DNA of 64,000 bases from Arthrobacter sp. ISL-65 (GTDB lineage: Bacteria > Actinomycetota > Actinomycetes > Actinomycetales > Micrococcaceae). Shown here in pieces: positions 49,726 through 58,058 of the stretch. Under the pieces are notes generated by a model, which saw nothing but the letters and a program-made list of their open reading frames with translations, was not told the DNA's origin and did no database searches. Each line of letters opens with the position of its first letter. The stretch's first letter is position 1. The stretch spans positions 53,176 to 117,175 of the forward strand of contig NZ_JAGGPN010000005.1 of NCBI RefSeq assembly GCF_018613795.1. The letters run 5' to 3'. Made by a program: the position numbers and the translations under genes.

Positions 49726-51264
49726 CTAGTACCGCGCAGCGACCGGGTGGAGCTGCATGCCGGCCATCATGCTCAGGTCCGTCACGGTGATGCCCGCGGA
49801 CGGGTTCAGCGCCTGGACCACCCTGCCGCCACCCAGGTAGATCGCCACATGGTAGAAACCGGGCGCCGATCCCCAAACCAGCAGATCACCGGGCTGCGCC
49901 TGGGACAGGGGCACGTGGACGGGCGCCTGGGCGAACTGCTCCGCAGCCGTGCGCGGAAGTTGCTTCCCGATGGCCGCGAACGCGTTCTGGACCAGACCCG
50001 AACAGTCGAAGCCGTACGTGCCAGTGCCGCCATATTGATAGAAGTACGGGGACCCCACCTTGCCCATGGCCACCGAGATGGCAGCCATGTTGGAACCGCC
50101 GGGAGACGGGGCAGGCTGGACCGGGGCTGGTGCCGGCTGTGCGGGTGCCGGCTGCGCTGGGGCAGGCTGTGCTGGCGCGGGAGCCGGGCGGGCCGGAGCA
50201 GGTGCCGGGCGGGCCGGCGCGGGAGCTGCCGGAGCCGGAGCCGCCTCTGGAGGAGCGGCCGGAGCCGCAGGTGCCGGAGCTGCCTGTGAAGGAGCGGCCC
50301 GGGCAGGCGTCCGGGATGGCGCGGAAGCGGACTGCTCCGCCGAGGCAGCACTCGCGCTGCCTGCCGCCGCAGCGTTCGCCGCCGCTGTCTTGTCTGCGGC
50401 CGCCTGGGCCGCGGCGGCCCGTTCAGCTGCTGCAGTTACGGCGGCGAGGCGGGCCTGCTGGCGTTGGCGTTCCAGGCCGTCCACGCGGGCGGACTCGAGC
50501 GCTGCCGTAGTGTTCCGCAACGAGGCAAGCTGCCCCACAAGAACAGTCCGCTGCGCCTTGGCGTCCGCTACCGCCTTTACCTGGGCTGCATTGGCCTGGT
50601 CTGCCTCTGCCTTGAGCGTCTCGGCAGTTTTCGCGGCGTCGTCTGCCGCGCGGCGGGCGTCGGCGGCAGCAGCGGTGAGCGATTCGGCGGCCGCGGCGGT
50701 GGTTTCTGCGGCAGCGAAGGCCCTGCTCCGGCCGGCGGTAAGTGCCTGCAGCGTTGCCGCCTTGGCGAGGACATCGCCCGTGCCCGTGACCAGGCCGCTC
50801 ACCTCAGGATTAAGCCCACCGTTCCGGTAGAGGTCCCCGGCCAGCAGCCCCACGGCCTTGCGGCTTTTGGACTGTTCCTTGTCCGCGGCGGAAGCCCTGG
50901 CCGTGGCCACCGCGGCCGCGTCCGACCTTGTGTCCAGCTCCACGAGTGCGTTGCTGTACGCGTTGTTGGCTTCGAGCGTCCGTGCGAACGTGACCTCCTG
51001 GGCCGTGGCGGCGTCGGCCAGGATGCCCTCAATGTCGGCGACCTTTGCCGCCGTCGCACTTTCACTGGACCTGGCGGCAGCGATGTCCGCGGGGGAGGGA
51101 ACTTCCGGCGACGCCGGTACCGTCAGGGCTGTTGCCAGAAGACCTGTCGTGGGCACCATTTTGGCAATGGCCCGGTCAGCGGTCGCAGGTGCCGCGAGGG
51201 TTCCGAAGAGGACGACGGCGGTGCAGAAGACTGCCGCTGTGCGGCCGGGGCCGGTCAAACTCAT
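49726..51264 (-). CDS. NlpC/P60 family peptidoglycan hydrolase (RipA-like)
   Basis: A 512-residue secreted protein. A signal peptide (residues 1 to about 29, ending ATA) is followed by a long alanine-rich coiled coil (about 50-290), a Pro/Ala-rich linker with many PAPAPA-type repeats (about 310-390), and a C-terminal NlpC/P60 domain. Catalytic Cys421 is in FDCSGL and His472 in YHVAIYLG. It would cleave peptide stems in peptidoglycan, as in cell separation. ATG 51264. Upstream is a long leader with several inverted repeats. Confidence 0.92.
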   Translation of the reverse strand: MSLTGPGRTAAVFCTAVVLFGTLAAPATADRAIAKMVPTTGLLATALTVPASPEVPSPADIAAARSSESATAAKVADIEGILADAATAQEVTFARTLEANNAYSNALVELDTRSDAAAVATARASAADKEQSKSRKAVGLLAGDLYRNGGLNPEVSGLVTGTGDVLAKAATLQALTAGRSRAFAAAETTAAAAESLTAAAADARRAADDAAKTAETLKAEADQANAAQVKAVADAKAQRTVLVGQLASLRNTTAALESARVDGLERQRQQARLAAVTAAAERAAAAQAAADKTAAANAAAAGSASAASAEQSASAPSRTPARAAPSQAAPAPAAPAAPPEAAPAPAAPAPARPAPAPARPAPAPAQPAPAQPAPAQPAPAPVQPAPSPGGSNMAAISVAMGKVGSPYFYQYGGTGTYGFDCSGLVQNAFAAIGKQLPRTAAEQFAQAPVHVPLSQAQPGDLLVWGSAPGFYHVAIYLGGGRVVQALNPSAGITVTDLSMMAGMQLHPVAARY

Positions 51265-51358
51265 TCATAACCTCGCAAGTCAGGGCGGGGCAAACGAGTC
51301 GGGAGGCAGCACGGAAGTGCTCCTCTGAAGATGCCCAGCCCTCTGAGGTTAGGGCCAG

Positions 51359-51375
51359 GTTGCCACTTTGGCAAC
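51359..51375. promoter_or_regulatory. Perfect 7-bp inverted repeat upstream of P60 gene
   Basis: GTTGCCA-CTT-TGGCAAC, 95 bp before the hydrolase start, beside the AT-rich 51376-51417. A second hairpin (GAGGAGCAC/GTGCTGCCTC on the transcript strand) lies at 51302-51325. Operator function is inferred. Confidence 0.45.
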
Positions 51376-51481
51376 ACTAGTCACATCAATAACATAAACA
51401 ACATCAGTGCATTTTGATGGAGATGCGACGCGCGGGTCGCGTCACCGTCGCCCGGAGGCAACGAAACAGGCAGGAAACGCC

Positions 51482-52402
51482 TCAGGCGTGCTGAGGCGAT
51501 TCGTGCTCGTAGTGGCTGGCCGGTTCCAGTTGGAAGGTGCAGTGCTCGGTATCGAAATGCGAGCCCAGGCAGGTCGTGAGTTTGTCCAGGACCTGGTCTG
51601 CACCCTTCGCGCTCAGCATCTCGTCCTCCACCACCACGTGGGCGGAAAACACCGGCACGCCGGACGTGATCGTCCAGATGTGGATGTCGTGGACGGCAAC
51701 CACGCCCGCCACGGAGAGGATATGTTCGCGGATCATGCTGACTTCCACGCCCTTTGGGGTGGCCTCCAGCAGGACATCGACCACTTCGCGGAGCAGGTGC
51801 CAGGCTCTCGGCAGGATCATCAGCGCGATGATCACGGATGCGATGGTGTCCGCCGCCAGGTAGCCGGTGAACTTGATGACCAGTGCCGCGGCGATGACGG
51901 CGAACGAGCCGAGGAGATCGCCCAGCACCTCCAGGTAGGCGCCGCGGACGTTCAGGCTTTCCTGCTGGGCCTTTCGCAGGATCAGCAGCGAGACGAAGTT
52001 GGCGGCCGCACCCAGGATTGCGGCGTACAGCATGATGTCTGTGTGCACCTCGGGCGCGGAGCCAATGCGGCGGATGGCTTCGGTAAAGATGACAGCCGCG
52101 ACCACCACCAGGATCAGGGCGTTGGCGAGGGCGGCCAGGACTTCCGCGCGCTGGTAGCCATAGGTCCGTAGATCGCTGGCCGGCAGTGCAGCGATCCATG
52201 CAGCCATCAGGGCGATGAAGACGCCGGCTGCGTCGGAAAGCATGTGGCCCGCATCGGCCAGCAGGGCAAGGGAGCCGGAGAGCAGGGAACCGACCACCTG
52301 GATGAGCATCACGGAGAGGGTGATGACCAGAACCGCAATCAGCCTGCCGCGATGCCTACCCGTTGCCGTGAGGCCGTGGGTGTGGTTGTGGTCGTGTCCC
52401 AT
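51482..52402 (-). CDS. Cation diffusion facilitator (Zn/Co/Cd efflux)
   Basis: A 306-residue transporter with a His-rich N-terminus (GHDHNHTHG), six membrane helices, and a cytoplasmic C-terminal domain. The metal site in helix 2 reads ADAGHMLSD (HxxxD); in helix 5 it reads EVLGDLLGS, with Glu in place of the usual first His, a variant common in Actinobacteria. It exports divalent metal, most likely Zn2+, in exchange for protons. ATG 52402 gives the typical start. Another His-rich stretch (HYEHESPQHA) ends the protein. Confidence 0.92.
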   Translation of the reverse strand: MGHDHNHTHGLTATGRHRGRLIAVLVITLSVMLIQVVGSLLSGSLALLADAGHMLSDAAGVFIALMAAWIAALPASDLRTYGYQRAEVLAALANALILVVVAAVIFTEAIRRIGSAPEVHTDIMLYAAILGAAANFVSLLILRKAQQESLNVRGAYLEVLGDLLGSFAVIAAALVIKFTGYLAADTIASVIIALMILPRAWHLLREVVDVLLEATPKGVEVSMIREHILSVAGVVAVHDIHIWTITSGVPVFSAHVVVEDEMLSAKGADQVLDKLTTCLGSHFDTEHCTFQLEPASHYEHESPQHA

Positions 52403-52412
52403 GCCTACAAGG

Positions 52413-52841
52413 CTAGTCCCACCCGAGTTCGTGAAGCCGCTGGTCGTCGATTCCGAAGTGGTGCGCAATCTCGTGGATCACTGTCACCGCCACCTCCTCC
52501 ACCACGTCCTCGCGCGAGGAGCAGATGTCCAGGATGGGCTGGCGGTAGATGGTGATGCGGTCCGGAAGCGATCCGGCATCCCACCAGGAATCGCGCTCGG
52601 TCAGCGGAACGCCCTCGTACAGTCCCAGGAGCACCGTGTCCGGGTCCTCGCCGGGCTGGGGGACGTAGTCGTCGTCGATGAACACCGCCACGTTGTCCAT
52701 GGCCCGCGCCACCTCGGCGGGAAGCTGGTCCAGGGCGTCGCTGACGGCGGCTTCGAAGTCGGCTTCGGACATGTCGAAGCCGGAGGGGTCGCCAGCTCCG
52801 TCCGGCACGATCGGGAGGCCGGGCGGCAGGTTAGCGGGCAT
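52413..52841 (-). CDS. Small zincin-like metallopeptidase (DUF1025)
   Basis: A 142-residue single-domain protein with the zinc motif HEIAHHFGI near residue 125, matching the minimal metallopeptidase family DUF1025 (PF06262). It lacks a signal peptide. Proteolytic activity has not been shown for most members. ATG 52841 is used; the start region overlaps the EamA gene's end closely (9 bp gap), suggesting co-transcription. Confidence 0.85.
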   Translation of the reverse strand: MPANLPPGLPIVPDGAGDPSGFDMSEADFEAAVSDALDQLPAEVARAMDNVAVFIDDDYVPQPGEDPDTVLLGLYEGVPLTERDSWWDAGSLPDRITIYRQPILDICSSREDVVEEVAVTVIHEIAHHFGIDDQRLHELGWD

Positions 52842-52850
52842 ACCCAAACT

Positions 52851-53819
52851 TTAGCGGGATCTCCGCCGGGTCAGCCCCACGCCGAGGAGGCAGATGGCGC
52901 CGCCGACGAGTCCCCAGGCCGTCGGGATTTCGCTGAGCACCAGCCATGAGATCAGCACCGTCGTGCCGGGCACCAGGTACGTGGTGGCAGCCAGTTTGCC
53001 GGCATCGATCAGCGAAAGGGCGTAGGCCCACGTGGTGAAGGCGATGGCAGTGGGGAAGATGCCCAGGTAGACCAGGCCAAGGGTGGCTGGCAACGGCGCC
53101 GCCTGCAGCTCCTGCACCAGCTGGCCTGCGAAAGGCAGGCAGCAGACCAGACCCACCATGATGCCGAACCACGTGGCCTGCCCCGCCGGAAACTTCCGCA
53201 GCACGGGCTTCTGGATGATGACGCTCACTGCGGCGAGTGCAGCAGCGAGGAGGCAAAGCAGCACGCCTGCCACGTCCGCCGTCGAACGCTGCCCTGAACC
53301 CAGCGCGATGACCGCGACACCGCCGAACGCCACCAGGCTGCCGATAATCAGCCAGCGCGGAAAGCCCTCCTTGAGGATGATGCCAGCCATCACGGCCACC
53401 AGGATCGGGTTCACGTTGATGAGCAGCGCGCTGGTTCCGGCGTCGAGCGAATGCTCCGCAGCGTTGAGTGCCACGTTGTACCCGGCGAACCACATGACGC
53501 CGTAGGCGAGGATCGGCCACCACTCCCGGCCCCGCGGCAGCGCCCGGAGTTTGGGAAGCACCACAGCGCCAAGCACGATGGCGGCAACCGCCAGCCGCCC
53601 CAGCGTCAGTGCTCCGGGGGAGAAGCTTGGGCCAACGGCGCGAATGCCCACGAAGGCGGAGGCCCGAAGTATCACCGTCACCACGACGGCGGCGACGCCG
53701 AACGCGTTCATGGAGGGTGCCGGTTTTTCGGAGGCGGGGCCTTCCGGCATCGATCCTTCAGGGGAGGGGCCGTCGGGGGAGTGGGGCTGGAGTGGGCTGG
53801 TGCCGGCGGGGGATGCCAT
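52851..53819 (-). CDS. EamA/DMT family transporter
   Basis: A 322-residue permease with ten hydrophobic helices in two EamA halves. SPGALTLGRLAVAAIVLG and SLDAGTSALLINVNPILVAV represent the first repeat, and the FTTWAYALSLIDAGKLA region the second. The N-terminal 35 residues are hydrophilic and Pro/Ser/Glu-rich with SPDGPSPEG-type repeats; ATG at Met37 would give a normal-length protein. ATG 53819 has no clear ribosome site. Substrate unknown. Confidence 0.85.
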   Translation of the reverse strand: MASPAGTSPLQPHSPDGPSPEGSMPEGPASEKPAPSMNAFGVAAVVVTVILRASAFVGIRAVGPSFSPGALTLGRLAVAAIVLGAVVLPKLRALPRGREWWPILAYGVMWFAGYNVALNAAEHSLDAGTSALLINVNPILVAVMAGIILKEGFPRWLIIGSLVAFGGVAVIALGSGQRSTADVAGVLLCLLAAALAAVSVIIQKPVLRKFPAGQATWFGIMVGLVCCLPFAGQLVQELQAAPLPATLGLVYLGIFPTAIAFTTWAYALSLIDAGKLAATTYLVPGTTVLISWLVLSEIPTAWGLVGGAICLLGVGLTRRRSR

Positions 53820-53940
53820 GGTGCCAATCTAGCTCCGTTCCCCGCGCGGTGGCTGGCGGAAATCGGCCATGTCTAGCCAAGAAACTGCCAATGTGGCGGG
53901 CTTCGATTTGCCTGCCGTTTGTGCGTCCACCGGGCCGATT

Positions 53941-53969
53941 TTGGATATTCCGGGGAGAGGCTCTATAGT
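53941..53969 (+). promoter_or_regulatory. Probable promoter of the tRNA operon
   Basis: TTGGAT and TATAGT are separated by 17 bp, close to the housekeeping consensus, and point toward tRNA-Glu about 92 bp downstream. No gene lies between. Confidence 0.65.
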
Positions 53970-54060
53970 TTTACAGGTCCAGTTCGGAGGAACACGAAAG
54001 GACAAGAACGAAAGGCTTCGGCCCTTTATTTTTGCCCTTGTTCAACCGAATTGAGTCCAG

Positions 54061-54133
54061 GCCCCCATCGTCTAGCGGCCTAGGACACCGCCCTTTCACG
54101 GCGGCGGCACGGGTTCGAATCCCGTTGGGGGTA
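54061..54133 (+). tRNA. tRNA-Glu (TTC)
   Basis: Cloverleaf of 73 bases with acceptor arms GCCCCCA/TGGGGGT, anticodon loop CTTTCAC and T loop GGTTCGAATCC. CCA is not encoded. First of three tRNAs. Confidence 0.95.
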
Positions 54134-54191
54134 CGCAAGGAAGTGGTCAAAGCAGGCAAGAAAGTCTGGTAGGCTGGAGTCCTTGAAAAAA

Positions 54192-54209
54192 CGCAGTAGC
54201 AATACTGCG
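54192..54209 (+). other. GNRA-capped hairpin in tRNA spacer
   Basis: CGCAGTA-GCAA-TACTGCG, a perfect 7-bp stem closed by a GNRA tetraloop, 19 bases before tRNA-Asp. Possibly an RNase processing or antitermination element. Confidence 0.55.
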
Positions 54210-54227
54210 CAAAGCAAGAAATAGCAA

Positions 54228-54301
54228 GGCCCTGTAGCGCAGTTGGTTAGCGCGCCGCCCTGTCACGGCGGAGGTCGCGGGTTCAAGTCCCGTCAGGGTC
54301 G
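54228..54301 (+). tRNA. tRNA-Asp (GTC)
   Basis: Cloverleaf of 74 bases: acceptor GGCCCTG/CAGGGTC (with one G-T pair), anticodon loop CTGTCAC, T loop GGTTCAAGTCC, discriminator G as expected for Asp. Confidence 0.95.
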
Positions 54302-54309
54302 CTTTGATT

Positions 54310-54327
54310 GCCGGAAGAAATTCCGGC
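54310..54327 (+). other. GAAA-capped hairpin in second tRNA spacer
   Basis: GCCGGAA-GAAA-TTCCGGC, a perfect 7-bp stem with a GNRA tetraloop. A 14-bp palindrome GGTGACATGTCACC follows at 54334-54347, ending two bases before tRNA-Phe. Confidence 0.55.
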
Positions 54328-54349
54328 ATTCATGGTGACATGTCACCTA

Positions 54350-54425
54350 GGCTCTGTAGCTCAGTTGGTAGAGCGTTCGACTGAAAATCGAAAGGTCACC
54401 GGATCGACGCCGGTCGGAGCCACCA
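54350..54425 (+). tRNA. tRNA-Phe (GAA)
   Basis: Cloverleaf of 76 bases with acceptor GGCTCTG/CGGAGCC, anticodon loop CTGAAAA and an encoded CCA end, unlike its two neighbours. Confidence 0.95.
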
Positions 54426-54430
54426 GCTAG

Positions 54431-54466
54431 AACCCCGCTGTTCCCTTAGGAACAGCGGGGTTTTTT
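54431..54466 (+). terminator. Rho-independent terminator of tRNA operon
   Basis: AACCCCGCTGTTCC pairs with GGAACAGCGGGGTT around CTTA and is followed by a T6 run. It ends the Glu-Asp-Phe transcript. Confidence 0.95.
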
Positions 54467-54726
54467 CGTTCCCGGGTTTCCCTGCACCCTGTTCCGTTAA
54501 ACCCCGGTTTCACTGCCACCCTTTCTCTTCTGATAGCGACCGCCGTCGGGCATTTGGAGGCCTCGGCATCTTAAATCACGACGGCGGCCGGCGTGTTGGG
54601 CGTCGAAGTCCCCCGTTTTGGTCGGCCGGCCCGCCAGCCACGGGTGTGATCACGGCCATTGATGACGCGATTATGAAGACACATTTGATTCCGGTCCTGA
54701 AGTGGGGCACGCGCGCGCAAACGAGA

Positions 54727-54740
54727 TGTAAGCGCTTGCA
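54727..54740. promoter_or_regulatory. LacI-type operator upstream of levansucrase
   Basis: TGTAAGCGCTTGCA, a near palindrome with a central CG as in LacI-family and cre-like sites. It matches the site at 61658-61671 at 13 of 14 positions. It is about 255 bp before the gene. Confidence 0.6.
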
Positions 54741-54792
54741 CACCAGGAGGCTTACCCAGGGGTGAGGACCGAAAACCGTGTTGAACTCGGGT

Positions 54793-54804
54793 GACAACGT
54801 TGTC
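54793..54804. promoter_or_regulatory. Perfect 12-bp palindrome GACAACGTTGTC
   Basis: It has a LacI-family-like central CG but differs from the neighbouring site, suggesting a second regulator of levansucrase expression. It lies 192 bp before the gene. Confidence 0.5.
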
Positions 54805-54995
54805 TAGCGTTGAGTGTGGGCCGCGAAATGTAAGACATTTCTGAGCGTCCAACGCGGGGTCCACCCAAACCCCGTCTCTCCCTCGACACAACGGCGTCCT
54901 CGATGACGCACGCCGTGTCATCGGGGTCGCCGGAGTGAAGGGACAAGGGCAGCTGCCCGTCTTCCACGAACGTAACTCCGCGAGAAGAGCAAAAC

Positions 54996-56591
54996 ATGCA
55001 CAAGCACCCCAACACCCCCCGGATGCTGCGGTGGCGCCCCGCCGCCGCAGCTCTGGTGGCAACTGTCGCCGCCACGGCGTTCCTCGCCGTGCCCTCGGCG
55101 CAGGCAAACGAGCCGTCGGATCCGCCGGCGAGCACCCAGATGCCGGCGCCGACTCCGGGCTTCCCCCTGCCGACGCCCCACACCCAGACGGCACACGATC
55201 CGGCGTCGGACTTCACCTCAAAGTGGACCCGTGCGGATGCCAAGCAGATCATGGCGCAGAGCGATTCCAAGGTTAAGCCGGGCCAGAACTCCATGAGCCC
55301 CGACGTCACCATGCCGGAGATCCCCCAGGACTTCCCCGCCATGAACGATGACGTGTGGGTTTGGGACACCTGGTCGCTGACCGACGAGAACGCGAACCAG
55401 ATCAGCTACAAGGGTTACGACGTGATCTTCTCGCTGGTTGCTGACCGGCACGCAGGCTACGGCTTCGACCAGCGCCACTGGAACGCCCGCATCGGCTACT
55501 TCTTCCGCAAGACCAACGCTGACCCGGCCAAGGACAAGTGGAACTACGGCGGACACCTGTTCCTGGACAACACTTCCATCGGCAACACCGAATGGTCCGG
55601 ATCCACGCGTCTGATGCAGGGCAACCACGTGAACGTGTTCTACACGGCCACCACGTTCTACGACGTCAAGGAGCGCAACGCCGGCGGCGGCGGCATCGCC
55701 CCGGACGCAGCCATCGCCAAGGCGCTCGGCAACATCCACGCGGACAAGAACGGCGTGACCTTCGACGGCTTCCAGCACACCAAGCTGCTTGAGCCGGACG
55801 GAAAGCTCTACCAGAACAAGGCACAGAACCCGGGCTTCGCGTTCCGCGACCCGTACACGTTCGCTGACCCGGCACACCCCGGCAAGACCTTCATGGTGTT
55901 CGAAGGCAACACCGGCGGCAAGCGCGGCGACTACCGCTGCAAGAACGAGGACCTGGGTTTCGCCAAGGGTGACCCCAACGCCGAGAACCTCGCCGAGGTC
56001 AACAGCAAGGGCGCCTACTACCAGACCGCCAACGTTGGCCTGGCCGTGGCAGACAACAAGGATCTGACCAAGTGGCACTTCCTGCCGCCGATCCTGTCCG
56101 CCAATTGCGTCAACGACCAGACCGAGCGTCCGCAGATCTTCATCCAGAATGAAGGCGGCAAGAACAAGTACTACCTGTTCACGATCAGCCACCAGTTCAC
56201 CTACGCTGCAGGCATGCGCGGACCCGACGGCGTCTACGGCTTCGTGGGCAACGGCGTCCGCTCCGACTACCAGCCGATGAACAACAGCGGCCTGGCCCTC
56301 GGCTCCCCGACAGATCTGAACCTGCCGTCAGAGTCCCCGGAAGCGCCGACGCCGAACCAGAACGGCCGTCAGTTCCAGGCCTACTCGCACTACGTGCAGC
56401 CGGGCGGCCTGGTCCAGTCCTTCATCGACAACGTGAACGGCGTCCGCGGCGGCTCCCTGTCGCCCACCGTGAAGATCAACTTCCGGGACGGTGTGTCCAA
56501 GGTTGACCGCAGCTTCGGCAAGAACGGCCTCGGCCCGTTCGGTTACCTGCCCACCAACGTCCACGTTGGCGGCAACGGCCTCTACAAGTAA
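54996..56591 (+). CDS. Levansucrase (GH68)
   Basis: A 531-residue secreted enzyme that splits sucrose and builds levan. The signal peptide ends near residue 38 (SAQA). The GH68 catalytic triad is visible: nucleophile Asp124 in VWDTW, transition-state stabiliser Asp285 in FRDPY and acid/base Glu377 in TERPQ. The protein is longer than the 470-residue Bacillus enzyme and lacks anchoring repeats, so it is probably released. ATG 54996 follows GAGAAG. Upstream LacI-type sites and a strong downstream terminator show it is a single-gene unit. Confidence 0.93.
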   Translation: MHKHPNTPRMLRWRPAAAALVATVAATAFLAVPSAQANEPSDPPASTQMPAPTPGFPLPTPHTQTAHDPASDFTSKWTRADAKQIMAQSDSKVKPGQNSMSPDVTMPEIPQDFPAMNDDVWVWDTWSLTDENANQISYKGYDVIFSLVADRHAGYGFDQRHWNARIGYFFRKTNADPAKDKWNYGGHLFLDNTSIGNTEWSGSTRLMQGNHVNVFYTATTFYDVKERNAGGGGIAPDAAIAKALGNIHADKNGVTFDGFQHTKLLEPDGKLYQNKAQNPGFAFRDPYTFADPAHPGKTFMVFEGNTGGKRGDYRCKNEDLGFAKGDPNAENLAEVNSKGAYYQTANVGLAVADNKDLTKWHFLPPILSANCVNDQTERPQIFIQNEGGKNKYYLFTISHQFTYAAGMRGPDGVYGFVGNGVRSDYQPMNNSGLALGSPTDLNLPSESPEAPTPNQNGRQFQAYSHYVQPGGLVQSFIDNVNGVRGGSLSPTVKINFRDGVSKVDRSFGKNGLGPFGYLPTNVHVGGNGLYK

Positions 56592-56615
56592 GCCGTAACT
56601 GTTGCAATAACCGGG

Positions 56616-56656
56616 AGGCGCCCGGACCTGGTGAGTATTTCCAGGTCCGGGCGCCT
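56616..56656 (+). terminator. Terminator of levansucrase gene
   Basis: AGGCGCCCGGACCTGG pairs perfectly over 16 bp with CCAGGTCCGGGCGCCT around a 9-base loop. The following sequence is T-rich only at first (TCTGCTGC), yet stem strength makes termination likely. Confidence 0.85.
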
Positions 56657-56845
56657 TCTGCTGCACCGAATCACTGTATATACAGAGCTGTTTTGAGGCC
56701 GGACAGCAAAAGTGCACCTGGCCTGTCAACTTGGAAAGAGGCGCTTCCGCCGGGCTAGACTCGCACGCCGGGGGACGGGGCAGGCGTTCGTCGGCTGCCC
56801 AGCCAGGCCGCCGAAGGCGGCAAAACCACTCCAGGAATGGAAACC

Positions 56846-57304
56846 GTGAACTATCTTGCCCGCCCGCTGCACTTCGCCGCCCTTTTTGCCGTAGTGGCAC
56901 TTACTGCCTGCTCCGCGCCCGCCTCCGGCGGTGCGCCGTCGGCCTCTGCAACGTCCACGACGCCGGCCGGCAGCGCCGCTCCGACCGCGTCCGCGAGCGC
57001 GGCGTCCGGTCCCTTTGGCGGCTACGCCTCGGCGGCTGAGGCCTGTGCCGCCATTTCCACGCAAGCCACGGGGGCCTCCCTGCTGCCCCTTTCCGCCGCC
57101 CAGGGCAAGACAGCGGAACTGGAGCAGAAGAAAGCGGAGCTTGCGGAGACGGCACAGCGGGTGCCGGAGGCGCTGAAGGCGGACTTCGCACGGTTCAACG
57201 AGGTGGCGCTGGCGGGGCTCTCTGACCAGAGCGTATATTCCAACGGCGAGTTCGAGGCGGCCATGGCCCCCGTGACGGGGTGGCTGTCTGCGAACTGCCA
57301 CTAA
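56846..57304 (+). CDS. Putative lipoprotein
   Basis: A 152-residue protein with a type II signal peptide; the lipobox LTAC ends at Cys22, giving a membrane-attached lipoprotein. A Ser/Ala/Pro/Thr-rich linker to about residue 60 leads to a helical domain with KTAELEQKKAELAETAQ. No family recognised. GTG 56846 is preferred over ATG 56837 because AGGA is 10 bases from the GTG and only one from the ATG. It precedes the Asp23 cluster by 111 bp and may be unrelated to it. Confidence 0.7.
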   Translation: MNYLARPLHFAALFAVVALTACSAPASGGAPSASATSTTPAGSAAPTASASAASGPFGGYASAAEACAAISTQATGASLLPLSAAQGKTAELEQKKAELAETAQRVPEALKADFARFNEVALAGLSDQSVYSNGEFEAAMAPVTGWLSANCH

Positions 57305-57414
57305 CCCGCCGGGGGCACGGGGCTTCGCGGGGCCCGCGGGGAACGCGGTGCGCCCGGCCCCTGACGTTGTCCGGCCTAGGGGATAGGGTTGTGTTCAACA
57401 GAAGGGGAGTGCTG

Positions 57415-57870
57415 ATGGAATACCAGAATCCGCAAACCGCCGCCGTTCGAGTGGACCCTGCCCCGACGCCGGCTGCAGCCGGCGGGCGGACCGTGATCTC
57501 CGAGACCGCCGTGGCCAAAGTCGCCGGGATCGCGGCCCGGGCCGTGCCCGGCGTGTACTCCCTGGGGACCGGCTCCTCCCGGGCACTCGGAGCCATCAGG
57601 GACGCGGTGGGCAGCTCCGATCACGCCGCAGGCGTGCACGCCGAGGTCGGGGAGACCCAGGTGGCAGTAGACATCACCCTGGTGGCGGTCTACGGCGTTC
57701 CGCTGCACGCCCTGGCCAACCAGGTACGGGCAAGCGTTTATGCGGCCGTCGAGAAACTGGTGGGCCTGCAGGTCATTGAGGTGAACGTCGAGATCAACGA
57801 CGTCTACATTGCACCGCCGGTAAAACCGACGGGCGCTCCCGCCGTCGCTGAGAGGGAGGCGGTCCTGTGA
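57415..57870 (+). CDS. Asp23/Gls24 family envelope stress protein
   Basis: A 151-residue protein with the Asp23 domain: GRTVISETAVAKVAGIAARAVPGV (shown in part), then VAVDITLVAVYGVPLHALA and VNVEINDVYI. In Staphylococcus, Asp23 lies under the membrane bound to AmaP and is induced by alkaline stress. ATG 57415 follows AAGGGGAG. It begins a five-gene operon in which every junction overlaps by 4 bp. A GGGATAGGG-containing stretch near 57380 may be its promoter. Confidence 0.88.
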   Translation: MEYQNPQTAAVRVDPAPTPAAAGGRTVISETAVAKVAGIAARAVPGVYSLGTGSSRALGAIRDAVGSSDHAAGVHAEVGETQVAVDITLVAVYGVPLHALANQVRASVYAAVEKLVGLQVIEVNVEINDVYIAPPVKPTGAPAVAEREAVL

Positions 57871-58058
57871 GCCCCACTGTCGTTGGAATCGCAGCCGGCG
57901 CCTTCGTGGCGTTCATGTCACTACAGTTCGGTCTCTGGGGCTTCCTGATCTCCCTGCTGTTCATGGGAATCGGCGCGCTCCTGGGCCGCGCCGCAGAAGG
58001 GAAACTGGACCTCCGCAGCGTCATCGATGCCATCAGCGGGCGGCGCTCATCCTCATGA
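57867..58058 (+). CDS. Small membrane protein (DUF2273-like)
   Basis: A 63-residue protein with two hydrophobic helices and GLWGFLISLLFMGIGALLGR, as in DUF2273 proteins adjacent to Asp23 genes. GTG 57867 overlaps the previous stop. Probably a membrane partner for the Asp23 proteins. Confidence 0.75.
   Translation: MSPTVVGIAAGAFVAFMSLQFGLWGFLISLLFMGIGALLGRAAEGKLDLRSVIDAISGRRSSS

Larger units (their letters stand above)
54467..54995. other. 529-bp upstream region of the levansucrase gene
   Basis: No gene supported. It holds two LacI-type palindromes (54727, 54793), a small ATGT/ACAT inverted repeat near 54827, and a hairpin CGATGAC/GTCATCG at 54901-54923 in the likely leader RNA. A clear -10/-35 pair was not identified. 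Confidence 0.6.

Noticed and set aside
49726..50400. CRISPR-like array from regular repeats in the P60 gene
   Set aside because: The repeats encode an in-frame Pro/Ala linker of a secreted protein and have no unique spacers.
51265..51420. ydaO (c-di-AMP) riboswitch
   Set aside because: Expected by gene context, but I could not recognise the conserved core; left as a finding to check.
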